NCBI RefSeq assembly: GCF_004359505.1
Contig: NZ_SCWE01000002.1
Location: 248,001 to 312,000, forward strand
Direction: 5' to 3'
DNA from: Macrococcus hajekii
GTDB lineage: Bacteria > Bacillota > Bacilli > Staphylococcales > Staphylococcaceae
DNA: 64,000 nucleotides
Under the pieces are notes generated by a model that did no database searches, was not told where the DNA came from, and saw nothing but the letters and a program-made list of their open reading frames with translations. The stretch's first letter is position 1, and every line of letters begins with the position of its first letter. Positions 37,119 to 45,082 of this stretch are shown here, piece by piece. The position numbers and the translations under genes are program-made.

Positions 37119-37176
37119 TAAGTTTTTTATTATAGGTCTTATTAATAAAATTGAAGTAGTCTCATTTAACAGTAAC

Positions 37177-37215
37177 TAAAAAATACAGCGGGGACTCATC
37201 TGTCCTCGCTGTATT
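37177..37215 (-). terminator. Terminator of the TspO-like gene
   Basis: AATACAGCG and CGCTGTATT arms with an inner GGAC/GTCC pair, T-run on the minus strand. Confidence 0.85.
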
Positions 37216-37217
37216 CA

Positions 37218-37949
37218 TTATATTTTTACAACTTTTTCTCGGTTGCGTGTCAAATTATAAACAGACACTGCTAGCTGAACAATTATTGAACCTGCCAGCG
37301 TGATACCGAGTCCGTCAAAGTGAAAACCATTTTCTGCCCATATTGCAGTGAATGCGTAAACAAATACGAGCGGATAAACAAAGTCACGATATTTTACTGA
37401 GATATAAGCTGCAAGTAATGTTGCTACAATCAACATAATAATCGTCCATGTCAGCTCATCCATTCCTAAAACAGTTGAAATATTAGTCGCTTTAATCCAA
37501 GTAAATATATTTACTATAGTTGCAACTGTAACCCAAGCAAAATAAATACCGAATACTATTTTATCAAATGGACGATGCTGTACTTTTCTATAGATCATCA
37601 CAAGTGTGATCAATAAAGCAGCAATAACGAAAGTCGATAGTAATTTCGATGCTTCTGAGAATACGTATATCCATAACCCATTTAATACAAAATTGGCTGC
37701 CGGCCAGTAACCTGTATTTAAATAATCATGTTTGTGTGTCTGATTTTGAAAAGCCATGATAGTGATTCTGATCAGCCAGATGAATAGTAGTATGTATATT
37801 AAACCCCAGATTGAGAATGCCCAACCTGCCGGCTGGATAATAGCCTGATTATTATCCGTTTCATCTCCTACGTTAAGTGTAGATAAATAGTTCATAATGA
37901 GCATGCCAAAAAATAGCAGCCAGTAAACAAGTACTTTGATTTTAGACAT
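37218..37949 (-). CDS. TspO/MBR-like seven-helix membrane protein
   Basis: 243 residues with seven hydrophobic segments. QPAGWAFSIWGLIYILLF and NGLWIYVFSEA resemble the longer, tryptophan-rich TspO/MBR branch often annotated as a tryptophan-rich sensory protein. Much longer than the TspO at 33.7 kb. GGAGG precedes the ATG. Function unknown; may bind porphyrin or carotenoid ligands by family analogy. Confidence 0.8.
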   Translation of the reverse strand: MSKIKVLVYWLLFFGMLIMNYLSTLNVGDETDNNQAIIQPAGWAFSIWGLIYILLFIWLIRITIMAFQNQTHKHDYLNTGYWPAANFVLNGLWIYVFSEASKLLSTFVIAALLITLVMIYRKVQHRPFDKIVFGIYFAWVTVATIVNIFTWIKATNISTVLGMDELTWTIIMLIVATLLAAYISVKYRDFVYPLVFVYAFTAIWAENGFHFDGLGITLAGSIIVQLAVSVYNLTRNREKVVKI

Positions 37950-38032
37950 TAAGTAACCTCCAATAGATTGAGTTATTAGATAAATACCCTAAATATTTCT
38001 TGTTAAAGAATAAAATCCAAGTAAAGGTCAAA

Positions 38033-38079
38033 TAAAAAACACCCCAGAAGTTAGATTTGTAGTCTAACTTTTGGAGTGT
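38033..38079 (-). terminator. Strong hairpin with T6 tract, resembling an IS3-family end
   Basis: Seventeen-base arms (ACACCCCAGAAGTTAGA and TCTAACTTTTGGAGTGT, two wobbles on the minus strand) followed by T6 on the minus strand. It works as a terminator for the decayed operon. The arm ACTCCAAAAGTTAGA also looks like the terminal repeat of IS150-group elements. Confidence 0.65.
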
Positions 38080-38104
38080 AGTTCATCCATACTTTTTAAG
38101 TTTG

Positions 38105-38700
38105 CTATTTTGTTTTGTAACCGAATTCAGGAATATTTTCCCAACGTTTCTTAAAATAATGTCCACAGCTTTTGGCTTTCTATCTCTCGTGAAAATTCCT
38201 TTTTTATTTCCTTGAACGCGTATGATACCGACACTTGTTTCAAAGTCTGCAAAGTTCCACGTCTGTTCACCAACAAATTGAGGATACTAATCCACTACTT
38301 CATGGTTGGCTTCATAATATCTGACTTGATACTCTTCCGTGAACATGATGTCATCAATTGCATGAAACCCTGCTACTGTATCTGCACCGTATTCAGTAAA
38401 CATAATCGGCTTTCCAGGTTGTCTGGCAGTCCATTCATCCATTTCTTTTTTCAGCGCCACTTTTGCTTCTTCCAAATCACCTGACTGTGTATACCAACCG
38501 TAATAGCGGTTCAGACATAACACATCAACCAAGTCCTGTACTTCACATACATCTGGTTGTGCCATTAAAATTGTGACAATCGTCACCGGTCTTTTCTGTG
38601 AATCCAGTTCACGAGCCAGTTCTATAAAAGGTGTGAAGTATTCTTTTGCGCCTTTTTCATTTGATGCAGGTTCATTAGCAATAGACCACATCACAACCGC
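38105..38700 (-). pseudogene. Beta-glucuronidase (GH2) C-terminal remnant
   Basis: Minus-strand frame begins [17 protein letters not shown], the region of the acid/base glutamate (NEP) of glycoside hydrolase 2 beta-glucuronidases, and continues with [13 protein letters not shown], which contains the nucleophile Glu. It is then broken by an in-frame TAG (38287-38289) after VVD, resumes as [18 protein letters not shown] and [14 protein letters not shown], and needs a one-base shift near 38160 to give [15 protein letters not shown]. The N-terminal two thirds are missing. Not functional. Confidence 0.85.
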
Positions 38701-38932
38701 CCAATACGAATTGATAAGTCATCTGCAGAGTCATATAATCGTCTGCCGGTTGACTGATCATGTAGCTGTCATGATGATTCAGAAGGATAATATCTCCTGC
38801 TTCATACACTTTCTTCTGATTATCAATTGAACAAATCATCTCACCCTTCAGTATAAACAACAGCATAACACCATTACTTTTAGATAATGTTCTTAGACGA
38901 TTACTGTTAAAATCGATATGATAATAGTTCAT
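38701..38932 (-). pseudogene. AraC-family regulator, N-terminal cupin remnant
   Basis: About 77 codons starting MNYYHIDFNSNRL with a GAGGA site; the segment LLFILKGEMICSIDN and YEAGDIILLNHHDSYMI is the cupin fold at the N-terminus of AraC-type sugar-operon regulators. The HTH domain is absent: the frame runs straight into the beta-glucuronidase remnant near 38700. The original arrangement was probably an araC-type regulator upstream of a glucuronide utilisation gene. Confidence 0.7.
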
Positions 38933-38959
38933 TTCGTCCTCTTAAAAACTGTGTTATAT

Positions 38960-39112
38960 CCGCTCGTGAAAAGGTTTGATTTCAGCAAGAAACGTGATAG
39001 TGTCTGGTCGACTGATGCGTCTTTCATTGCAACCTGATCCAGTAGACCTGAAATAACATCCGATGCTATGTGAGCGTCTGTTACCGTTTTAACTGTTTTT
39101 TTCGATTTGCAT
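38960..39112 (-). pseudogene. Second formate/nitrite transporter gene, N-terminal remnant
   Basis: ATG at 39112 follows GGAG and reads MQIEK, the same as the intact transporter at 30.2-31.0 kb. One extra A in an A-run then shifts the frame, giving TVKTVTDAH, SGLLDQVAMKDAS and LSRFLLKS, which align with TVEDTY, DILNQVATKEV and LGRFMLKS of the intact copy. Similarity stops there, before the first membrane helix. Only about 50 codons remain. Confidence 0.8.
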
Positions 39113-39258
39113 TGGAGCACTCCTTGTATGTGATTTTCCAACAATAATACATTCTTATCTGACTCCCCTGCTATTTAAAGAGAACTATAAAATATGATAT
39201 CCTCAACTGAGAATACTGGTTTAAATAATGCCCCTTCTCGTTAAATATTTCTGAGAAT

Positions 39259-40037
39259 TTACAGGAAGAGCAGTATGCCATTTATCAAATTAAGTCCAAT
39301 TACAAGAAAAGTAACACTTAGAAACACACGACTTACAACAGAGTCTGATAGTCGCTTATTAAAGACTGAACCCACATACCCTCCTATAACAGCTGCGGGA
39401 ATAATACTCATTAAATAACTTAAATCAAACTGATCAGTTCCTACTGTCACGAAAGTTGTAGTGAGAGTTGACAACTGAGAAAAGAAAATTGTCACTATAG
39501 AATAGATAGTTGCCTCCTTAATCGATAGGCCAAATAATAACATTAATAACGAGACATTGATGGGCCCGCCCCCTATACCGAGCAAGGTCGAGACTAGTCC
39601 CAGTGCGAGTGTAGCAATAAAATAAATCGGAAGAGAGTTAAAGCGGTAGGTTTTGAATGGTTTGATATTATAAATCACGACAAATGTGAGCAAAATAACC
39701 GATATAATAATCTGAACTAACTGGACTTGAGTTGTCGATGAAAAAAAAATAGTAGATAACTAAAAAGTGATTGTCCCCCAATCCCCCCCAGAATGGAACC
39801 GGCAGCAATGGTGACTAACTTATTAAGCTTCGTCGTGAAGCCTGATTTATATTGTTTATATAGTGAGACGATGGACATAGTGAACACTGCTGCTGCAGAG
39901 TAGAAGTTAATAGCATCGAGTGGATGGATCTTTAGTGCATCTAGACTAGGTTTAATGATGACTCCGCCGCCCATGCCTGATATCGCACCAATTGTATTCG
40001 CAAATAAGATAATAATGAAATAAATAAAGTAATTCAT
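39259..40037 (-). pseudogene. TauE/SafE-family sulfite/organosulfonate exporter, frameshifted
   Basis: Two consecutive frames make one TauE/SafE permease of about 260 residues: the first half has GAISGMGGGVIIKPSLD and ends after SYLLFFF; the second half resumes as TQVQLVQIIISVILLTF and carries STLLGIGGGPINVSLL. The frames would join if a tract of nine A (39741-39749, plus strand) had ten. Function of the family: export of sulfite, sulfate or sulfonates. It is divergent from the sulfatase genes. The break could be real, slippage-prone or a sequencing error. Confidence 0.8.
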
Positions 40038-40125
40038 TTCAACCTCCTTTGTTATTTTAGTTTAACATAGGGGAATAACCGTATTAACAATCAATTAAAC
40101 TTTTTCACTAAAAGGAGGAATTTCA

Positions 40126-41757
40126 TTGACTCAACCCAATATCATTCTGTTATTTGCCGATGACTTAGGTATAGGAGATGTCTCAGCCTTTAATCCTGAG
40201 GCTCAGTTCAACACACTACATATTGACCGCCTCGCACAAAAAGGAATACGATTCACAGATTCACACGCTACTTCATCGCTCTGTACACCGTCGCGATATG
40301 GCCTGTTAACTGGTCGCTATAATTGGCGTTCCAGACTGAAAAGTTTTGTTATCCCTGGAGACTCAGCAACATTAATTGAAAAGAACAGACTGACATTACC
40401 GCAATTCTTGAAGAAAGAAGGTTATAATACGGCAGCAATCGGTAAGTGGCATCTTGGTATGGACTGGACGTTAAAAGAAGATAAAGACTATGCATTATAT
40501 GGACTCGATCAGAATAAAATTGAATCGGAAACTGCCCCACATCAAAGTGGGCGCTTTGAGTTCGGAAATACGACACAGTTCCCACCAATTGTCGGTCTCG
40601 ATATCGATTACTCTAAACCTATCCAATATGGACCACTAGATTTCGGTTTTGATTATTTCTACGGAACAGCTGCCTCTCTGGACCAAGGACCCTTTGTTAT
40701 CATAGAGAATGATTGTGCGCTCGGAGAACCCGTCAACCTGCTCGGCAATCCGAACATCACACGTGTCGGCTCAAACACACAGCAATCAGTCGAGCTCAGT
40801 GTTGCCGCTGCTGAATTTAGTCCCTATCACGTACCTGATAATATGCAGAAAAAAGCCCTCGACGTGTTAGATGGTTTTTTAAAGCAGGATGAACCGTTCT
40901 TTCTTTATTACCCTAATCACCTTGTACATGGTCCTATTCTTCCTGCTGAACGCTTCAAAGGCAAATCTGGTATAGGCGATTATGGTGACTTTGTGCTTCA
41001 ATTAGACAGCTATGTCGGTGAACTAATCGATAAATTAGAGGAATATGATGCATTTAATAATACTCTGTTTATCTTTACATCAGATAATGGTGTATCAAGT
41101 ATTGTCGGCCTTGATGATTTGAAAGCCAAGGGACACGATTCAAGTGCAGGTTATCGTGGACACAAGATGCATATCTGGGAGGGCGGACACCGTGAACCCA
41201 CTATTATCACTTATCCGGATTTAATCAAAGCTGGACAAGTCTCCAATCATGTGGTGAGCCATTCTGATATTTTTGCAACAATCGCTGAACTGTTGCAGGT
41301 TAAAATTCCAGAAGATGCAGCTGAAGACTCTTTTTCTAACTTATCTCTCTGGAAAGGCGAAGAGACAGCAGTTAGAAGGGACATTATTCATTCTTCAGGA
41401 AATGGCGGGTTTTCTATCAGACGGGATAACTGGAAGCTGATTCTCGTTGAAGATGGAGGACTTGCAGTCGGTTATGACCGAGATAAAGAGACTTATAAAG
41501 AGGTCTTTAAACCAACTGAACTCTATAACATACAGAAAGATATTAGTGAACAGCATAATATAATCGATGACCATCCTGATGTCGTAAAAGAATTAACTGC
41601 TGCACTCGCAGATTATGTTAAAAAAGGACGTTCAACAGAAGGAGCGACCCAGATGAATGCACCGGATTGCCCGACAGGCGACTGGGAACAGCTTGCTTGG
41701 ATGGATCACTATGAAGACTATGTAGCATCACTTAATTCACAAGAGGATCAGGCATGA
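40126..41757 (+). CDS. Sulfatase of the formylglycine (type I) family
   Basis: 543 residues. Signature CTPSRYGLLTGR with the modified residue Cys53; metal ligands ADD (residues 11-13) and TSDNG (about 325), and KWHLGMDW. No signal peptide, so cytoplasmic. The start codon is TTG, with AAGGAGG seven bases upstream. Cys-type sulfatases need oxidation of Cys53 to formylglycine; the maturase is the next gene, with overlapping stop and start codons. Natural substrate cannot be told; arylsulfatase, choline-sulfatase and glycan-sulfatase families share these motifs. Confidence 0.92.
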   Translation: MTQPNIILLFADDLGIGDVSAFNPEAQFNTLHIDRLAQKGIRFTDSHATSSLCTPSRYGLLTGRYNWRSRLKSFVIPGDSATLIEKNRLTLPQFLKKEGYNTAAIGKWHLGMDWTLKEDKDYALYGLDQNKIESETAPHQSGRFEFGNTTQFPPIVGLDIDYSKPIQYGPLDFGFDYFYGTAASLDQGPFVIIENDCALGEPVNLLGNPNITRVGSNTQQSVELSVAAAEFSPYHVPDNMQKKALDVLDGFLKQDEPFFLYYPNHLVHGPILPAERFKGKSGIGDYGDFVLQLDSYVGELIDKLEEYDAFNNTLFIFTSDNGVSSIVGLDDLKAKGHDSSAGYRGHKMHIWEGGHREPTIITYPDLIKAGQVSNHVVSHSDIFATIAELLQVKIPEDAAEDSFSNLSLWKGEETAVRRDIIHSSGNGGFSIRRDNWKLILVEDGGLAVGYDRDKETYKEVFKPTELYNIQKDISEQHNIIDDHPDVVKELTAALADYVKKGRSTEGATQMNAPDCPTGDWEQLAWMDHYEDYVASLNSQEDQA

Positions 41758-42596
41758 TTTCATTAACAGGTGGCACCTTTCTCATGGGAACAGACGGTAA
41801 GGAAGGCTTTCCGATAGATAAAGAAGGCCCCAGACAAATTGTCAATTTAGAACCGTTCAGCATCGCCCCCTATCCTGTGACTAATGAAGATTTTCTACAT
41901 TTCTACCTTGCCACCGGCTATATTACAGATGCAGAGAGATTTGGCAGTTCTAATGTTTTTCATCTACTGCTTGAAAGTGAATACAAACCACTCAGCTCAG
42001 CAATTGACTGGTGGTATGAAGTACCAGATGCTAACTGGCGTTGTCCAGAAGGTAAAGGTTCATCTATCAAAGACCGGATGGACCACCCGGTTGTCCATGT
42101 TTCTTGGAATGATGCAATGGCTTATTGTAAGTGGGCAGATGTCAGATTACCAACGGAAGCAGAATGGGAGTATGCTGCAAAAGGTGGTCAGGACACTCTC
42201 TTTCCATGGGGGAATGAGCTTGTACAAAACGGAGTGTATAGAGCTAATACTTGGCAAGGCGAGTTCCCTGTATTTAATACGCTTGAAGATGGCTATCTGG
42301 GTACTGCACCGGTCCGTACATATGAACCGAATAATTATGGTATCTATCAGATGATCGGCAATGTCTGGGAATGGTGTCTGAATCCCGGACGTATCTCATT
42401 AAGTGAATTCACCCATAAAAAAAGTGATATATTTGTCAAAGAAAACGTCACTCCCTCTGCAGAGTCCTATGCACTTAAAGGTGGCAGCTTTCTCTGTCAC
42501 GCTTCATACTGTCAACGTTATCGAATTGCAGGACGAAATGCCAATACTGCTCACTCCTCAAGCTCGAATACAGGGTTCAGAGTGGTAAAAAGTTGA
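41754..42596 (+). CDS. Formylglycine-generating enzyme (sulfatase-modifying factor)
   Basis: 280 residues, FGE-sulfatase domain. It begins GGTFLMGTDGKEGFPIDKEG and ends with the copper-binding Cys pair, Cys248 and Cys253, in GGSFLCHASYCQRYR, followed by NTGFRV. WNDAMAYCKWADVRLPTEAE and NVWEWC are further family motifs. Oxygen-dependent, cofactor copper. Start overlaps the sulfatase stop codon by four bases (ATGA), so stoichiometric coupling is likely. No signal peptide. Confidence 0.95.
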   Translation: MISLTGGTFLMGTDGKEGFPIDKEGPRQIVNLEPFSIAPYPVTNEDFLHFYLATGYITDAERFGSSNVFHLLLESEYKPLSSAIDWWYEVPDANWRCPEGKGSSIKDRMDHPVVHVSWNDAMAYCKWADVRLPTEAEWEYAAKGGQDTLFPWGNELVQNGVYRANTWQGEFPVFNTLEDGYLGTAPVRTYEPNNYGIYQMIGNVWEWCLNPGRISLSEFTHKKSDIFVKENVTPSAESYALKGGSFLCHASYCQRYRIAGRNANTAHSSSSNTGFRVVKS

Positions 42597-42613
42597 TAAC
42601 AGGCTTAATAGAA

Positions 42614-42644
42614 GGCTCTCCAGATTAATGGCATCTGGAGAGCC
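42614..42644 (+). terminator. Terminator after the sulfatase-FGE pair
   Basis: Perfect twelve-base arms GGCTCTCCAGAT and ATCTGGAGAGCC with a seven-base loop; the following T-tract is weak. Confidence 0.65.
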
Positions 42645-42654
42645 TCCTATCTTA

Positions 42655-42795
42655 TTATTTAAAATATGTCCGGCCCATCAGGATGACAATCATCCCGCAA
42701 ATTGAGCGAGTGAGACATTTTCATTTAGAAAGATATAGCTGAGCAGGCATGTTCCAATCATTACTCCTAATATTGCGTAAGTATGTATTCTTGCA
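42655..42795 (-). pseudogene. DMT-superfamily permease, C-terminal remnant
   Basis: Minus-strand reading gives RIHTYAILGVMIGTCLLSYI and FLNENVSLAQFAG, then a shifted frame GMIVILMGRTYFK and stop. This is the last two helices of an EamA/SMR-type drug/metabolite transporter. No start or upstream part is present. The remnant ends exactly at the hxlA promoter. Confidence 0.6.
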
Positions 42796-42819
42796 TTATA
42801 AAAATACTTTCACTATACT
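42791..42819 (+). promoter_or_regulatory. Promoter of hxlAB
   Basis: -35 TTGCAT (42791-42796), a 17-bp spacer, -10 TATACT (42814-42819). Start codon is 57 bases further on. An imperfect inverted repeat (GTGAAT...TTTCAC, 42826-42844) follows and could be an operator. Confidence 0.7.
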
Positions 42820-42876
42820 TGACGAGTGAATGAAATATTTTCACTTTTCTAAATTTAATAGGGAGTGTGTATATAT

Positions 42877-43506
42877 ATGAAACTACAATTAGCATTAGAC
42901 TTAGTGGATATCCCAGGCGCAATTGAGGTTGTCAAAGAAGTAGAACAGTATGTCGATATCGTCGAAATTGGTACACCTGTTGTCATCAACGAAGGACTTA
43001 AAGCAGTGAAAGAAGTTAAAGCTGCATTCCCTAACATGACAGTGCTTGCTGACTTAAAAATTATGGATGCTGCTGGTTATGAAGTAAGTCAGGCTTCAGC
43101 TGCTGGTGCAGATATCATTACTATCCTTGGTGCAGCAGAAGACGAATCAATTAAAGGCGCGGTTGAAGAAGCAAAATCACAAGGTAAACAGATCCTTGTT
43201 GATATGATCGCAGTAAAAGATATCGCAACACGTGCTAAAGAATTAGATGCACTTGGTGTAGACTATATCTGTGTTCATACTGGTTATGATTTACAAGCAG
43301 TCGGAAAAGACTCATTTGAAGACTTAGCAACGATTAAAAGTGTCGTAACAAACGCTAAAACAGCCGTTGCAGGTGGTATTAAATTAGATACACTTCCTGA
43401 AGTGATTAAACAGCAGCCTGATTTAATTATCGTAGGTGGCGGTATTACTGGCCAAGACGATAAAAAAGAAGCAGCTCGTAAAATGCAGGAACTGATCAAT
43501 CAGTAA
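42877..43506 (+). CDS. hxlA: 3-hexulose-6-phosphate synthase
   Basis: 209 residues, orotidine-decarboxylase (TIM-barrel) fold; condenses formaldehyde with ribulose 5-phosphate. Motif LADLKIMD (Asp59, Lys61, Asp64) carries the metal and substrate residues. ATG at 42877 is chosen after GGGAG; the earlier in-frame GTG is inside the ribosome binding site. First gene of hxlAB; ribulose monophosphate pathway for formaldehyde detoxification. One-base overlap with hxlB (TAATG). Confidence 0.95.
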   Translation: MKLQLALDLVDIPGAIEVVKEVEQYVDIVEIGTPVVINEGLKAVKEVKAAFPNMTVLADLKIMDAAGYEVSQASAAGADIITILGAAEDESIKGAVEEAKSQGKQILVDMIAVKDIATRAKELDALGVDYICVHTGYDLQAVGKDSFEDLATIKSVVTNAKTAVAGGIKLDTLPEVIKQQPDLIIVGGGITGQDDKKEAARKMQELINQ

Positions 43507-44063
43507 TGAAAACAACTGATTATTTAAATACAATCATTCAGGAATTAAAAGCTGCTGCTTCTGCTGTCTCTGACAGCGAAGCAGAACAACTAGCTAAGCA
43601 GATTATTCAGTCAGACAAAGTTTTTGTAGCAGGTGCTGGACGCTCTGGACTTATGAGTCGCTCACTCAGCATGCGTCTGATGCAGATGGGACGAGAGAGC
43701 TATGTAGTCGGTGAAACGTCGACACCTCCATTACAGTCAGGCGACTTACTGATTGTGGGTTCAGGATCCGGAGAGACTAAAACATTGCTCGCTATCGCTG
43801 AAAAAGCGAAGAGCCTGGGCGGTAAAGTAGCTGTTATTACAACAGCACCTGATTCTACAATCGGGAGACTTGCTGATATTACTGTTCAATTAACAGGTGC
43901 AACAAAAGACCAGACAGCGAATAACACACAAACCATTCAGCCGATGGGTTCATTAGTCGAACAGACGATGCTGCTCTTCTATGATGCAGTTGTTCTAAGA
44001 CTGATGGAACTGACTGAACTTGATACTGAAAAAATGTATGCTCATCATGCTAATCTTGAATAA
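43506..44063 (+). CDS. hxlB: 6-phospho-3-hexuloisomerase
   Basis: 185-residue SIS-domain isomerase that converts hexulose 6-phosphate into fructose 6-phosphate. SIS motifs: FVAGAGRSGLMSRSLSMRLM and VVGETSTPPLQSGDLLIVGS. Its ATG overlaps the hxlA stop codon. No hxlR regulator is adjacent; the HxlR-family gene at 63.3 kb is distant. Confidence 0.95.
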   Translation: MKTTDYLNTIIQELKAAASAVSDSEAEQLAKQIIQSDKVFVAGAGRSGLMSRSLSMRLMQMGRESYVVGETSTPPLQSGDLLIVGSGSGETKTLLAIAEKAKSLGGKVAVITTAPDSTIGRLADITVQLTGATKDQTANNTQTIQPMGSLVEQTMLLFYDAVVLRLMELTELDTEKMYAHHANLE

Positions 44064-44068
44064 ACTTA

Positions 44069-44100
44069 AAGGCAGCCACTCAGACGAGTGACTGCCTTCT
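44069..44100. terminator. Bidirectional terminator
   Basis: AAGGCAGCCACTC pairs with GAGTGACTGCCTT around AGAC, between the hxlB and pseudouridine-synthase genes, which converge. Confidence 0.85.
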
Positions 44101-44107
44101 TCTATAT

Positions 44108-44989
44108 TTATTTGAATGACATGGCCATTACTTTAGGGGTAGGCGCTTCAAAGCGCATCTGCTGATGGGTCGCAGGATGTGTGAAGGCAATAACGCTTGC
44201 ATGTAGACCAATTCTTCGGAAAGGATTGGTCGTTGCACCATATTTCTTATCGCCGACAATCGGATGTCCGAGCTCCTGCATGTGAATACGAATCTGATTT
44301 TTACGACCCGTCTCTAAATTAACTTTCAATAATGTCTGTTTGCGATTCGTCTTCAGCACTTCATAGTGTGTCGTCGCTTTCTTTCCATTATTCTCTGTCT
44401 TACTTGACTGCATCTTGAGTCTGTTATCCTCAGTCAGCCATGAAGTGATTTCTCCATCCTCTTTAACACGTCCTTCAACGAGTGCAAGATAAGTTCGTTC
44501 AGTTACGAGACGCTTCCAATTATTCTGTAAAGTTTTCTGTGCTGATGGATTTTTAGCGTACATCATCACACCAGACGTCTCACGATCCAGACGATGAACC
44601 ACATAAATACGATTCTTCGGATTTGAATGCTTCACATAATCTGATAGAAGACGATAAGCTGTCTTTGCGTCACCCTTATCAGAGGCAATGGATAATAATC
44701 CTGCTTCCTTATTTACGATGATTAAATCATCATCTTCATGTAAAATCTCAAGTCCTGGAATTTTAATTTTCTTATTTGGTGCACTCGTACGAATTTCTAC
44801 CACATCACCTGAGACTAGTGCATCATTAAACTGACTAGTCGACTCGTGATTGACGAAGACCTGTCCTCTTGAAAGTAATTCTCTGACCGATTTCTTACTC
44901 CGCTCAGGCATAGCCTCAAATAAAAATTTCAATAATTCATTAGGTTGGCTGATAACCCAGCGTTCATCACTATTATTTTTTCTCATCAT
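44108..44989 (-). CDS. RluA/RluD-family pseudouridine synthase
   Basis: 293 residues: N-terminal S4-like RNA-binding domain (about 15-75, KKSVRELLSRGQVFVN) and catalytic domain with the HRLDRETSG motif (catalytic Asp) and ETGRKNQIRIHM. Modifies uridines in rRNA or tRNA; which site is not clear, since staphylococci carry several paralogues. AAGGA precedes the ATG. Single gene. Confidence 0.9.
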   Translation of the reverse strand: MMRKNNSDERWVISQPNELLKFLFEAMPERSKKSVRELLSRGQVFVNHESTSQFNDALVSGDVVEIRTSAPNKKIKIPGLEILHEDDDLIIVNKEAGLLSIASDKGDAKTAYRLLSDYVKHSNPKNRIYVVHRLDRETSGVMMYAKNPSAQKTLQNNWKRLVTERTYLALVEGRVKEDGEITSWLTEDNRLKMQSSKTENNGKKATTHYEVLKTNRKQTLLKVNLETGRKNQIRIHMQELGHPIVGDKKYGATTNPFRRIGLHASVIAFTHPATHQQMRFEAPTPKVMAMSFK

Positions 44990-45082
44990 TAAACATCCTT
45001 CTCGCCGTTCTTCTATTTAGAATCATCTTCTATTATAACGTATTTAAAGAAGTTCGTTAAAAATAAAAAAGAAAGTCTGTTT

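Noticed and set aside
41884-42354. Plus-strand 156-codon frame inside the FGE gene
   Set aside because: Out-of-frame shadow of the FGE gene; the FGE frame carries all family motifs.
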